A stretch of DNA of 64,000 bases from Paucibacter sp. B2R-40 (lineage in GTDB: Bacteria; Pseudomonadota; Gammaproteobacteria; Burkholderiales; Burkholderiaceae_C): contig NZ_JAJIRP010000004.1 of NCBI RefSeq assembly GCF_025717555.1, forward strand, positions 373,426 through 437,425, in the 5' to 3' direction. Under the pieces are notes generated by a model that saw only the letters and a list, made by a program, of their open reading frames with translations, was not told the DNA's origin and made no database searches. The first letter of the stretch is position 1. Every line of letters begins with the position of its first letter. The translations under genes were made by a program, and so were the position numbers. This document shows, one piece after another, positions 19,890 through 29,185 of this stretch.

Positions 19890-20663
19890 TCAGCTGCGGA
19901 TCTTGTAGCCGCGCCGCAGCAGTTCCAGGGCCAGGCCCGCCACCAGCAAAAAGCTGCCGCCGACCACAGCCAGACTCAGCCAGGGCGAGGCATCGCTGAC
20001 GCCGAAAAAGCCGTGCCGAAAGCCATCAATCATGTAGAAAAACGGATTCAGATGGCTGACGCCCTGCCAGAACGGTGGCAGCGAGCCGACCGAATAGAAC
20101 ACGCCGGACAAAAACGTCATCGGCATGATGATGAAGTTCTGGAAGCCCGCCAATTGATCAAACTTCTCGGCCCACAGGCCTGCAATCAGGCCCAAGGTGC
20201 CCATCATCGCCGCGCCCAGCAGCGCAAACAGCAAGATCCAGATCGGCTCACTGAGGCCCGGCGGCGCGAACCAGACCGTCACCAACATCACGCCCAGGCC
20301 GACCGCCATACCGCGCACCATGGCCGCGCCCACATAGGCGACAAACCAGGCCCAGTGCGACAGCGGCGTCACCAGCAAAAAGACCAAATTGCCGGTCACC
20401 TTGCTCTGAATCAGGCTGGAGGAGGAGTTGGCAAAGGAATTCTGCAAGATGCTCATCATCACCAGGCCGGGGATCAAAAAGCTGGTGTAGCCGACCGTGC
20501 CGTAGACCTTTACATGGTCTTCCAGCACATGGCCGAACACCAGCAGATAAAGCACCGCCGTCAGCACCGGCGCCGCGACGGTCTGAAAGCTAACCTTCCA
20601 AAAACGCAGCACTTCTTTGTAAAACAGCGTGCCGGCGCCTTTCAATTGAATCGCGCCGCTCAT
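19890..20663 (-). CDS. ABC-2 type transporter permease
   Basis: The 257-residue protein has six hydrophobic segments and the ABC-2 signature near the end (GVFYSVGSLPPFWQGVSHLNP). It would form the channel for the ATPase encoded just upstream in the operon. ATG 20663 overlaps the ATPase stop (ATGA); the longer frame is an out-of-family extension. Homologues in this genomic place (next to bolA-his) are exporters of unknown substrate. Confidence 0.9.
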   Translation of the reverse strand: MSGAIQLKGAGTLFYKEVLRFWKVSFQTVAAPVLTAVLYLLVFGHVLEDHVKVYGTVGYTSFLIPGLVMMSILQNSFANSSSSLIQSKVTGNLVFLLVTPLSHWAWFVAYVGAAMVRGMAVGLGVMLVTVWFAPPGLSEPIWILLFALLGAAMMGTLGLIAGLWAEKFDQLAGFQNFIIMPMTFLSGVFYSVGSLPPFWQGVSHLNPFFYMIDGFRHGFFGVSDASPWLSLAVVGGSFLLVAGLALELLRRGYKIRS

Positions 20664-21610
20664 GCTCGCACCCCTTTTTCTTGTTCTTCTTGCATGATTT
20701 CCAGGAACACGTCTTCCAGATCGGCGCGGCCGATCTCCAGGTCTTCGACCGGGCAATTGGCCGCCCGCAGCTTGGTCAAAATCGTCTCGACCTCGGCCGC
20801 GTCATGCGCCTTGATCTGCACAATGCGGCCGGTCAGGCGGGCCTGCCCGCTCAGGCTCTCAGGCAGCGCGGCATCGGTCTTGAAGCGCAGCATCGTCGAT
20901 GCGCGGCCCTTGAGCAGCTCCGAGGTGCGCTCCAGCGCCACCACCCGGCCCTGCTTGAGCATGGCGATGCGCCCGCACAGCGCCTCGGCCTCTTCCAGGT
21001 AATGGGTGGTCAGCAAGACGGTGTGGCCTTCGCGGTTCAGGCGTGCAATGAATTGCCACAAGGTTTGGCGCAACTCCACATCGACACCGGCCGTGGGCTC
21101 GTCCAGCACGATCACCGGCGGGCGGTGCACCAGCGCTTGCGCCACCAGCACGCGCCGCTTCATGCCGCCCGAGAGTTGGCGCATATTGGCATTGGCCTTG
21201 TCGGCCAGCCCTAAGTTCTCCAGCAACTCATCGATCCAGGCCTCGTTGTTATGCACGCCGAAGTAGCCACCCTGGAAGCGCAGCGCCTCACGCACATTGA
21301 AGAAAGGGTCGAACACCAGCTCCTGCGGCACGATGCCCAAGGCCCGGCGCGCAGCGGCAAAATCGCTGACCACATCATGGCCTTGCACCAGCACGCGACC
21401 GCCGCTGGCTTGCGACAAGCCGGCCAAGATGCTGATCAAGCTGGTCTTGCCAGCGCCATTGGGGCCGAGCAGCCCAAAGAACTCACCCTGTGCGATATCA
21501 AATGAAACACCGTCCAAGGCCTTGACCTGACCCCCACGATAAGTTTTGCTGACGTTCTGAAACGAAATGGCCGGCATGGTGCCGGCATGGGGGGAAGCTG
21601 GTGATTGCAT
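20660..21610 (-). CDS. ABC transporter ATP-binding protein (ABC-2 partner)
   Basis: The 316-residue protein carries Walker A GPNGAGKT, signature LSGGMKRR, Walker B VIVLDEPTAGVD and the switch histidine in LLTTHYLEE. The C-terminal 80 residues form an extra domain, common in DrrA/CcmA-like exporters. Start is either ATG 21610 or 21577 (MPAISFQNVSK); neither has a strong ribosome-binding site. A TetR gene diverges from it. Confidence 0.92.
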   Translation of the reverse strand: MQSPASPHAGTMPAISFQNVSKTYRGGQVKALDGVSFDIAQGEFFGLLGPNGAGKTSLISILAGLSQASGGRVLVQGHDVVSDFAAARRALGIVPQELVFDPFFNVREALRFQGGYFGVHNNEAWIDELLENLGLADKANANMRQLSGGMKRRVLVAQALVHRPPVIVLDEPTAGVDVELRQTLWQFIARLNREGHTVLLTTHYLEEAEALCGRIAMLKQGRVVALERTSELLKGRASTMLRFKTDAALPESLSGQARLTGRIVQIKAHDAAEVETILTKLRAANCPVEDLEIGRADLEDVFLEIMQEEQEKGVRA

Positions 21611-21748
21611 GATGCGATTGTAGGAACTGCCAGCAAGGCTCGCTCGGCCAGGGTTGTTGCCCGCCCACGAACGCATCGATATGGAGCCAATTACCTAGAG
21701 CAATTGACAAGCTTGATGCCAGAATCAAGCCAGGAGACAAGCAGACCC

Positions 21749-22402
21749 ATGGCCACAAAAAAACCGCCGCGCCGCACCGCCGAACGCATTCTTGAAGTCA
21801 CGCTTGATCTGTTCAACCGTTTTGGTGAGCCCAATGTTTCGACCACGCTGATCTCGGCCGAGCTGGGCATCAGCCCCGGCAACCTCTACTACCACTACCC
21901 GGCCAAAGACGAGCTGATCAACTCGCTGTTCAACCGCTATGAGCGCGAGTTGATCGATTTGCTGGCTGCGGCAGAGAATGTGGCTAACGTCGAAGATGCA
22001 TGGCTGTTTTTTCACATGCTTTATGAATTGATCTGGAAGCATCGCTTTCTCTACCGCGACTTGAACGATCTGCTGTCCAAGAACCGGCGTTTGGAAATGC
22101 ACTTCCAAACCGTGTTGACGCACAAAGCCCAGGCCATGCGCCAGGTGCTTGCTGGCCTGCAGCGAGGCGGCGCGCTCAAGATGGAAGCAAGAGAGGCTCT
22201 GCCCACCGCCAATGCGATGGTGGTGCTCTTGAGCTATTGGCTCAGTTTCGAGTATGTACGTGACCCCCGCCATGCGCTGGAGCCCGACCAAGCAGGGCCG
22301 GCCCTGATGCGCGGCGCCTTCCATGTCTTGAGCTTGTTGCTGCCCTATTTGGAGCCGGCTTCAAAAGAGCATCTGTTCGCACTCGCCAATCAGTACCAAT
22401 AG
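21749..22402 (+). CDS. TetR-family transcriptional regulator
   Basis: The 217-residue protein has an N-terminal TetR helix-turn-helix (about residues 9-55: RTAERILEVTLDLFNRFGE and LISAELGISPGNLYYHYPAK) and a helical ligand domain. An AGGAG ribosome-binding site lies 12 bp before ATG 21749; an upstream in-frame ATG also exists. It is divergent from the ABC exporter and 17 bp before the TPR gene, so either could be its target. The effector is unknown; the neighbourhood suggests acyl-CoA or PHA metabolism. Confidence 0.85.
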   Translation: MATKKPPRRTAERILEVTLDLFNRFGEPNVSTTLISAELGISPGNLYYHYPAKDELINSLFNRYERELIDLLAAAENVANVEDAWLFFHMLYELIWKHRFLYRDLNDLLSKNRRLEMHFQTVLTHKAQAMRQVLAGLQRGGALKMEAREALPTANAMVVLLSYWLSFEYVRDPRHALEPDQAGPALMRGAFHVLSLLLPYLEPASKEHLFALANQYQ

Positions 22403-22419
22403 AACCAACGGAGACAAAA

Positions 22420-23193
22420 ATGGCCAAATGGACCGCTTTCCCGCATGACAACAGCGCCTTTCAATACAGCCCAGCCTCACTGAAGAAGCACTGGGCGCGG
22501 CTGCATACCGGCGACGCCGAGCCTTGGCCCAAGGACGCGGCCGTGGTCGCGGCCTGGATCCACTTCCATGCGGGTGAGTTTCAGCAGGCCTACGAGGCTG
22601 GTTTGGCGGCGGGAGGCGCCGGCATCAGCGTTGCCAACAAGGCGCAGGCAATCTACGCCAACTACCTGGAGAAGAAGGAGAAGGTCAAGCTGGAGATGTT
22701 CCTGGAAGTGGCCGAGCGCGCCGCCGCTCAGCAAGCCGAAGAACCCAAGAACGCCAACGCCTATTACTGGCAAGCCTATGCAATTGGCCGCTACGGCCAG
22801 GGCATCAGCGTCGCCAAGGCCTTGGCGCAGGGTTTGGGCAGCAAGGTCAAGCATGCGCTGGAAACCACGATAGCGCTGGCCCCCAAGCATGCCGACGCGC
22901 ATATCGCGCTGGGCGCTTTTCACGCCGAGGTGATTGACAAGGTGGGCAAGCTGCTGGGCCGCACCCAGGGCGCCGACACCGCCACCGGGCTCAAGATGTT
23001 CGAGCAGGCCTTGAAGCTCAACCCCAGCAGCGCCATCGCGATGATTGAGCGCGCCAACGGCCTGGTGATGCTGGAAGGCGACAAACGCATGAAGGAGGCC
23101 GAGGCACTCTATGCTGAAGCGGCCGCTTGCGAAGCCATGGATGCCATGGAATGCCTGGACGTTGAAATGGCCCGCGAAGAACTCGAAGAGTGA
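22420..23193 (+). CDS. TPR-repeat protein of unknown function
   Basis: The 257-residue protein has tetratricopeptide-like helix pairs (for example AYYWQAYAIGRYGQGISVAKAL, shown here in part as YYWQAYAIGRYGQG, and NPSSAIAMIERANGLVMLEG). There is no signal peptide or membrane segment. It follows the TetR gene by 17 bp, with a GGAGA ribosome-binding site, so they are likely co-transcribed. TPR proteins serve as protein-interaction scaffolds; the partner is unknown. Confidence 0.7.
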   Translation: MAKWTAFPHDNSAFQYSPASLKKHWARLHTGDAEPWPKDAAVVAAWIHFHAGEFQQAYEAGLAAGGAGISVANKAQAIYANYLEKKEKVKLEMFLEVAERAAAQQAEEPKNANAYYWQAYAIGRYGQGISVAKALAQGLGSKVKHALETTIALAPKHADAHIALGAFHAEVIDKVGKLLGRTQGADTATGLKMFEQALKLNPSSAIAMIERANGLVMLEGDKRMKEAEALYAEAAACEAMDAMECLDVEMAREELEE

Positions 23194-23396
23194 GCAGCTG
23201 AATCGCCACAGGACCGATGACCGCCGTGCCGTTTTTCACGTTTAGCGGCGGAAATAGCCCGCTTACCCCCCGCACTCGCGCGTGGCAAGACGAGTCTACT
23301 GTGGTTAAGCTGTGCACCCTGAGCTGCCGAATTGGCTCGGCCCCACGGTCCGATCATTCAGCCCCACCCTGCAATTTTTCACCGAGGATTGACATC

Positions 23397-23747
23397 ATGA
23401 AACGCACAGTATTGGCCCTGATCCTGACACCTTTGGCCGCCTTGTCTTGGGCGCAATCGCCGGAAGCCACCGCGCTACGGGTTGAATGTGCCGCCAAGAT
23501 GGCACCGGTCACCGAAGCCAAGGCCGGCGCGGCCAGCGAGTACCAATTTGTCTACAGCAAGGGCGAGTACCGCGGTGAGAAGCAAAACGGCAAGCTGATC
23601 GGCTGCACCGACGCGCAATACAGCGGCTACCTGGCCAGCGTGGACCCAAGCCGAGTGATGTCGGCCTACCCGACAGCCGCTGGCCGCCCCAATATCAAGC
23701 CCAATATCAAGCCAAACTTGGCTGACCAAGCCGTCAAGACCAAGTAA
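23397..23747 (+). CDS. Small secreted protein of unknown function
   Basis: The 116-residue protein begins with a signal peptide (MKRTVLALILTPLAALSWAQ, cleavage after about residue 20). The mature part has two cysteines (one in VECAAKM, one in LIGCTDAQY) that could form a disulfide, and a direct repeat PNIKPNIKPN near the end. ATG 23397 was chosen for the signal peptide and GAGGA ribosome-binding site. No family was recognised. Confidence 0.6.
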   Translation: MKRTVLALILTPLAALSWAQSPEATALRVECAAKMAPVTEAKAGAASEYQFVYSKGEYRGEKQNGKLIGCTDAQYSGYLASVDPSRVMSAYPTAAGRPNIKPNIKPNLADQAVKTK

Positions 23748-23755
23748 TTCGCGCT

Positions 23756-25195
23756 CTATTCAACCCAGGGCAACATCATCGTCAGCAGCAGGAGTTTGTT
23801 GAACTCCGGCTCAAAGCGGTCGATGATGCCCTCGGGGTCGGGGCATAGCGTGCTGTCGGTAATCAAACCGAATTGCACCCGACCGGCGTAGGTCAGGATA
23901 CTGACGCCAACACCAATGTCGCCCGACTGCGGCACCCAAAACATCAGCCGCTCGACCTGCGAGCCCAGCATCTGCAGCGGCTGGGTCGGGCCGGGCACAT
24001 TGGTCATCACCGCCGTGGCCTTTTTGGCGAATATATTCAACATCGCCGTCTGCACCGGCTTGATCAACAAGCCCGCCACCGCCAACAACCCAAAAGCCAG
24101 CACCGGCTGAAAGCTGCCCTTGAGCTCATTCATGCGCGCCTTGACCGCATACAAGCGCTCGATGGGATTGTCGATGCCGATCGGCAGCACCAGCGGCACC
24201 AAACCGAAGCGATTGCCCAGCTGGTAACTATTGGCCAGCGGCCGCAGATTGACCGGCACCATCGCGCGAATTTCCTTGCCCGCCACATCCTCGCCCTTGC
24301 TCTGCAGGTAACTGCCTATCGCACCGGCCACACAGCTGAGCAAGACATCATTGATGGAAGCCCCCAGGCCCTTGCCGACGGCCTTGACCGCGTCGAGCGG
24401 CAGATCATTGCTCCAGGCCACGCATTTGCGCTTGCCGGGCTTGCCCTTCAACTGCGTGTGGGAGTCGTCCGGCATGAAGGCAAAGGCGGCCACATCATTG
24501 ACCGCTTGATAGCCCATCCGCGCCATGTCCACCGAAGCATCGAGCGGGTGATGGGGGTGGCCCCAGGCCTCGACCGACTTGGCCACACCGGACCCCGCCG
24601 CCCCGATCGCCTTGATCGCCAAGTCGGCCATCGGGCGCAACAAGCTGTCGGTCAACCAATCTTTGTCATCGCGGGGCTGCTGCTGGCGCTTCGGCGGCGT
24701 GCGGCCGCCGTCGGTGATGGACATCATCACGGACGTCAGGGCAATGCCGTCGCCAATGCAGTGGTGAATGCGCATGATCAGGCCGCTGCAGCCCTGCTCC
24801 TCGTCACCGCCCAAATCCTCGATCAAATGAAACTGCCACAGCGGATGGGCCGCGTTCAGCGGCTCCATCGCCAACTCCGCCACCCGGGCTTTCAAGGCAT
24901 CCTGCCCCACTTGGCCCGGCTTGCCGCGCACGGGCATCAAGACCTCGGCCACCACATGGCGGTCAATATCAAAGTCCTCGTCGTCGACCCATTGCGCGCC
25001 CAGCGCATCCTCAACCACGCGCTGGTGAAAGCGGGTGTATTGGAGCAGCCTGGCCTGCACCCGCTCCTTCAAGGCCTCCAGGGTGATGGACGGGCGGATA
25101 TACCAAACGCCCACAATCATCATCAAATTGGACTCGGTGTCCATGCGTAGCCAAGCGGTGTCTACCTTGGACATGCGTTCAATCGCTTGCGACAA
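23756..25195 (-). CDS. Wax ester synthase/diacylglycerol acyltransferase (WS/DGAT)
   Basis: The 479-residue protein transfers acyl groups from acyl-CoA to fatty alcohols or diacylglycerol to form storage lipids. The catalytic HHxxxDG motif is at residues 144-150 (HHCIGDG), and the C-terminal PLW and NVPGPTQPL segments are family-typical. The start is TTG 25195 with an AGGAGA ribosome-binding site; ATG 25174 is the alternative. It diverges from an acyl-CoA-binding protein gene, which fits lipid storage. Confidence 0.92.
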   Translation of the reverse strand: MSQAIERMSKVDTAWLRMDTESNLMMIVGVWYIRPSITLEALKERVQARLLQYTRFHQRVVEDALGAQWVDDEDFDIDRHVVAEVLMPVRGKPGQVGQDALKARVAELAMEPLNAAHPLWQFHLIEDLGGDEEQGCSGLIMRIHHCIGDGIALTSVMMSITDGGRTPPKRQQQPRDDKDWLTDSLLRPMADLAIKAIGAAGSGVAKSVEAWGHPHHPLDASVDMARMGYQAVNDVAAFAFMPDDSHTQLKGKPGKRKCVAWSNDLPLDAVKAVGKGLGASINDVLLSCVAGAIGSYLQSKGEDVAGKEIRAMVPVNLRPLANSYQLGNRFGLVPLVLPIGIDNPIERLYAVKARMNELKGSFQPVLAFGLLAVAGLLIKPVQTAMLNIFAKKATAVMTNVPGPTQPLQMLGSQVERLMFWVPQSGDIGVGVSILTYAGRVQFGLITDSTLCPDPEGIIDRFEPEFNKLLLLTMMLPWVE

Positions 25196-25290
25196 AACCG
25201 TCTCCTAGAATTTGGTGTGTGCTGCCTACACAATGCTGGTTAACATCAAGGCTGTCTATCCCGATTGTTACTACTACTCAAGGAGAATTC

Positions 25291-25542
25291 ATGAGCCTTC
25301 AGGACCAATTCGACGCCGCCGTTGCTGGATCGAAGCAACTGCCCGAGCGCCCGGACAATATGACTTTGCTCAAGCTCTATGCCTTGTTCAAGCAAGGCAG
25401 CAGCGGCGATGTGGAAGGCTCACGCCCCGGATTCACCGACATGGTGGGCCGCGCCAAATGGGATGCCTGGAATGAGCTCAAAGGCCAAAGCCAGGACGAA
25501 GCCAAGCAAAGCTATATCGACTTGATCGAGTCGCTGAAGTAA
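25291..25542 (+). CDS. Acyl-CoA-binding protein
   Basis: The 83-residue protein has the ACBP pattern: LYALFKQGSSGDVEGSRPG (YxxxKQ-like ligand-site segment) and GRAKWDAWNELKGQSQDEA. These small four-helix proteins buffer and deliver long-chain acyl-CoA; they are common in eukaryotes and scattered in bacteria. ATG 25291 has a perfect AGGAG ribosome-binding site 9 bp upstream. It stands divergent from the WS/DGAT gene, so the two may share regulation. Confidence 0.92.
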   Translation: MSLQDQFDAAVAGSKQLPERPDNMTLLKLYALFKQGSSGDVEGSRPGFTDMVGRAKWDAWNELKGQSQDEAKQSYIDLIESLK

Positions 25543-25573
25543 GACGGTCCTTCAGCTCTTCCGAGCCAAGCCG

Positions 25574-25604
25574 AGCCGAGCCCGCCAGCTCGGCTCTATT
25601 TTTT
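25574..25604 (+). terminator. Rho-independent terminator after the acyl-CoA-binding protein gene
   Basis: An 8-bp stem AGCCGAGC/GCTCGGCT (25574-25581 and 25588-25595, loop of six) is followed by a T-rich run CTATTTTTT. The T run also encodes the last Lys codons of the convergent PHA protein. Confidence 0.8.
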
Positions 25605-25916
25605 GGCTTTGGGCTTTTTCGGTGCTTCGGCACTCAGCAAGGCGTCGAGTTCCTTTTGAATCTCGGCCTCAATCGTGCCCCGAAAGGCACCCAGCAAGAA
25701 GCCCAGCTTGGCGCTCAAGTCGAAATGCTTGGCCGCTACGATCAGCTGGCCTTTCACGCCTGAGCGGCTGAACTCCACGGTGTCACTGGTCTCGCCCTCC
25801 AGCACGGTGCACTCCATATCGAACTTGGCCTCGACTTGCTCGGCCCAGGCCCAAGCGATCTCGCGCGCGCGCTTCAAGCCCAGTTCATGATCACGGTGGA
25901 TGCAGATGTCAGCCAT
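25596..25916 (-). CDS. Polyhydroxyalkanoic acid system protein (PHA_gran_rgn family)
   Basis: The 106-residue protein matches the small family found near PHA granule genes, with ADICIHRDHELGLKRAREIA at the start, a central FSRSGVKGQLIVAAKHFDLSAKLG segment (cited here in part) and a Lys-rich end (PKKPKAKK). The function is unknown but it tracks with PHA metabolism. The gene is convergent with the ACBP gene and its stop lies at the terminator stem. Confidence 0.8.
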   Translation of the reverse strand: MADICIHRDHELGLKRAREIAWAWAEQVEAKFDMECTVLEGETSDTVEFSRSGVKGQLIVAAKHFDLSAKLGFLLGAFRGTIEAEIQKELDALLSAEAPKKPKAKK

Positions 25917-25920
25917 ATTG

Positions 25921-27000
25921 TTAGTCTCCTGTTTGCTTCAATAACTCAGATCGACGCTCGGTCTTGGGCAGGGCAGCGAGGCGCTTGACCTCGGCATAAA
26001 AATGCGGCCAGTCATGGCCCTGACGCGCCAGCAAGGCATCAAAGGCCGGGGTCAGGTCCGTATAGGCGGCCAGCAGCGCAAAACTGGCATTGTTGGCGCG
26101 CGCAAACCAGCCGTCATAGGATGCGTCCCCCCCCCAGGCCTCGGCCTTGAGCCGCCCATAGTCCTCGCGCAGGCTTTGCAGCAGCTTGGCCTTGCCCGCT
26201 CGTTTGCTGTCCTCGCTCTGAGGCGAGCCATACAGCTCGGCCAAGCGCTGGCGGTAGTCGCCGGTCAGGGCCCGGAACTGCTCGCGCCGCTGCATGCGCA
26301 GCCTATAAGCCGCGCGCTCCGCCGGGCTGCCCTGCGCCTGCAACCAAGCGTCGGCACCGCGCCGTTCAACCAAGGTGGCGAAAGATTCATTGAACTGGGT
26401 GTCGTCGGCGGAATAGGCGACCTGATGCGCCAATTCGTGAAACACCATGCCCGCCAATTCGCCCGGCGGGTATTTGATGAAGGTATTGAGCAGCGGGTCG
26501 CCGCCAAAAAAATTACTCCAGCCCAAAGTCGAGTAAGCGGGCACCCCGTAAACCAGAACCTCCAAGCCTTCGGCACGCAGCTGCGCCGCATAGGCGTCCG
26601 CCTCGGCACGGTCAAAATAACCCCGATAGCCGACGCAACCCATCACGGGGTAGCACCAGGTCTTCAAGGTCAAACCGAGCTCAGGCGTGGCCACCACATT
26701 CCAGACCGCCGCCGAGCGGCCCAGATCGGCATAGCGGCGATAGCTGTCGTTATCCGGCAGCTTCAGCGTGTCGACCGAATAGGCCCGCAGGCGCTGGCTC
26801 AGCAGCAGGCGTTCGCGCAAGTCGGCGGCCAGCTCAGGCTCGGCCAAAAGCTTGTCGACCGGCTGCGCCGCCGCCATCAGGCTCAGGTGCCCGCCGATCG
26901 ATTGGCTCAGATACGCGGTCTGCGTGCAGGCCGTCAACAAGGCCAATGTCGCGACGAGGCCCCAGCTTGCCAGCTTCACTCGGCGCTCGCTCCGGCCCAT
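25921..27000 (-). CDS. Putative zinc aminopeptidase lipoprotein (Aminopep family)
   Basis: The 359-residue protein has a lipoprotein signal (LVATLALLTAC, lipid-modified cysteine near residue 25) and the gluzincin motif HELAH (in MVFHELAHQVAY) with a downstream NESFATLVE glutamate. This matches the uncharacterised aminopeptidase family PF10023. It would be anchored in the membrane facing the periplasm. ATG 27000 overlaps the preceding oxidoreductase gene by 25 bp, so the two are coupled. Confidence 0.85.
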   Translation of the reverse strand: MGRSERRVKLASWGLVATLALLTACTQTAYLSQSIGGHLSLMAAAQPVDKLLAEPELAADLRERLLLSQRLRAYSVDTLKLPDNDSYRRYADLGRSAAVWNVVATPELGLTLKTWCYPVMGCVGYRGYFDRAEADAYAAQLRAEGLEVLVYGVPAYSTLGWSNFFGGDPLLNTFIKYPPGELAGMVFHELAHQVAYSADDTQFNESFATLVERRGADAWLQAQGSPAERAAYRLRMQRREQFRALTGDYRQRLAELYGSPQSEDSKRAGKAKLLQSLREDYGRLKAEAWGGDASYDGWFARANNASFALLAAYTDLTPAFDALLARQGHDWPHFYAEVKRLAALPKTERRSELLKQTGD

Positions 27001-29018
27001 GCTTCGATCTCCACCAGGCAGTCGTAAAAACTGGGCGCGCGGCCCATATCGGTCAGGCGCTGGTGCGTGACTTCATTGACATTGCTGCCCGCCACACCGA
27101 GCTTGCGCCACCACACACCCAGGCCGTTGACAACGCCGGGCCTTGCCCTGGCGCTGACGCGGGCACGGCAGGGGTAGCTGCCCCGGTCATTGAAGATGCG
27201 CACCATCGCGCCGTCGGCCAACCCGCGCGCGGCGGCGTCTGCCGCGTGAATCTCTACCAAAGGCTCACCCTCGATATCGCGCAAACTCTTCACATTGACG
27301 AAGCTGGAATTGAGGAAATTGCGCGCCGGCGGAGAAATCATCGCCAGCGGAAAGCGCGCCGCCAGAGCCGGGCTGGAGGCGACACTTTCATAATTGGCCA
27401 GATGATCCGCATCGCCACATTGGGCCCGGCCGTTGGCGGTCAGGAAGCCCCCGTTGGCAAACGGCGCCTCGGCCAGCGGCAAGCTTTGCCAGCCTTGCGC
27501 GCGCAAGGCGTCAAAGTCGATGTCTTTGCTAAAGGCCTGGCGGGCCAGTTGTTCATCGCTGTCGGCAAAACAAGCGTCGGTGAAACCCATCGCGGCGGCC
27601 AGCTCACGGAATATCTGCGTATTGGGCTTGGCCTCGCCCAGTGGCGCCACCGCCTGCTCATTGATCAAGACATCGGTGTGACCATAGCTGGTGTGGACGT
27701 CCAGATGCTCCATCTGCGTCGTCGCTGGCAAAACGTAATCCGCCAGATCGGCGGTGTCGGTCATGAAATGTTCCAGCACCACGGTAAACAGATCGGCGCG
27801 CTGAAAGCCGCGGACCACCTTGGGCGACTCGGGTGCTACGGCGACCGGGTTGCTGTTGTAGACGATCAGCGCCGCTATCTGCGGGCCAAACTCTGGGCCG
27901 GCGGGGCGCAGCAAATCATCGCCAATCGTGCTCATATTGATGGTGCGCGAGGACCTGCTGGCGCGCAGCTCGGGCCGCTCAAGATCACTGTTTTTGAACG
28001 GTGCGAACCAGCCCGAACTGGACAAGAGCAGCCCGCCGGCGCGGTGCCGCCAAGCACCCGTCAAGCAAGGCAACAAGGCGATCAAACGAACCGCATTGCC
28101 GCCGCCACGCACCCGCTGCATGCCGTAGTTGAGACGAATCGCGGCCGGCGCGGTCTGCGCGTAGTCACGCGCCAAGTCGCGCACCTCGTCAGCGCTGATG
28201 CCGCAAACCTCGGCCACCCGCTCGGGCGGCCAGGCCAGCGCCCGCTCGCGCAGGCCCCCGGCCCCCTCCCAGCCATCGACATGCTCGCGCAGATAAGCAT
28301 CGTCGAGCCAGTCATGCACGATCAGCTGCTGCATCAGCCCCAGCGCCAAGGCGCCGTCGGTGCCGGGCATCAGCGCAATGTGTTGATGGCATTTGTCAGC
28401 CGTCTCGGTTTTGCGCGGGTCGATGCAAATCAGCTTGGCACCAGCGCGCTTGGCCTGGTTGGCATAGGTCCAGAAATGCAGATTCGAGGCGATCGAATTG
28501 CTGCCCCAAATCAGGATCAAGCGGCTCTCGGCGAAGAACGGCAAGTGCATGCCGAGCTTGTGGCCGTAGGTCGCTGTCAGCGCGGCGGCGCCGGCCGAAG
28601 CACAGATCGTGCGGTCCAGCTGCGAAGCGCCCAGGCGGTTGAAAAACCGCCCGGCCATCGCCTCGCCCTGCAGCAGACCCATGGTGCCGGCATAGCTGTA
28701 GGGCAGGATCGCTTGCGGGTCGCGCTGGGCAATATTGCTCAAGCGGGAGGCGATATCGGCCAGCGCAGCGCCCCAGGTGACGGCCTCGAAACGCGGCGCC
28801 TCGTGCTTGGCGCTGATGCGCTTCAGCGGCTGCAGGACCCGCTCGGCGTGATAGGTCCGCTCGGCATAGCGCGAGACCTTGGTGCACAGAGCGCCGTGGG
28901 TGCTGGGATGATCGGCGCGGCCCTGCACCTTGATGACCCGGCCGTTCTCAACCGTCAGCGCCAAGGCGCAGGTATCGGGGCAGTCGTGCGGGCAGGCACC
29001 CTTGATGATGGTTTGCAT
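26976..29018 (-). CDS. Molybdopterin-dependent oxidoreductase, [4Fe-4S] type
   Basis: The 680-residue protein belongs to the DMSO-reductase superfamily. The N-terminal cluster motif is CPHDCPDTC followed by GALCTKVSRY, and the molybdopterin domains are seen in ILIWGSNSIASNLHFW, TVVLEHFMTDTADLADYVLP and FVNVKSLRDIEGEPLVEIH. No Tat signal is present, so it is likely cytoplasmic. The substrate is unknown; family members act as formate-, BisC- or thiosulfate-type enzymes. ATG 29018 is chosen because earlier in-frame starts give no conserved residues. Confidence 0.9.
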   Translation of the reverse strand: MQTIIKGACPHDCPDTCALALTVENGRVIKVQGRADHPSTHGALCTKVSRYAERTYHAERVLQPLKRISAKHEAPRFEAVTWGAALADIASRLSNIAQRDPQAILPYSYAGTMGLLQGEAMAGRFFNRLGASQLDRTICASAGAAALTATYGHKLGMHLPFFAESRLILIWGSNSIASNLHFWTYANQAKRAGAKLICIDPRKTETADKCHQHIALMPGTDGALALGLMQQLIVHDWLDDAYLREHVDGWEGAGGLRERALAWPPERVAEVCGISADEVRDLARDYAQTAPAAIRLNYGMQRVRGGGNAVRLIALLPCLTGAWRHRAGGLLLSSSGWFAPFKNSDLERPELRASRSSRTINMSTIGDDLLRPAGPEFGPQIAALIVYNSNPVAVAPESPKVVRGFQRADLFTVVLEHFMTDTADLADYVLPATTQMEHLDVHTSYGHTDVLINEQAVAPLGEAKPNTQIFRELAAAMGFTDACFADSDEQLARQAFSKDIDFDALRAQGWQSLPLAEAPFANGGFLTANGRAQCGDADHLANYESVASSPALAARFPLAMISPPARNFLNSSFVNVKSLRDIEGEPLVEIHAADAAARGLADGAMVRIFNDRGSYPCRARVSARARPGVVNGLGVWWRKLGVAGSNVNEVTHQRLTDMGRAPSFYDCLVEIEAWAGASAE

Positions 29019-29185
29019 GAGCGAACTATTGCACATTGGCCGCTCACACTGGCGCAAAGGGCAATCAATGCGCAAGCAGCCTCGCGGCACCTGCGGCATT
29101 AAACTGCCAGGCAACTGCTAGAAAACTTCTAAACAGTGGCTGCTGGCTCGGTCCGCGACCGCTATGCACCCCTCACGGAGACACC

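Noticed and set aside
26946-29102. A 718-codon plus-strand frame
   Set aside because: It is the antisense of the molybdopterin oxidoreductase, which has clear motifs; the plus-strand product is Arg/Gln/His-rich with no recognisable domain.
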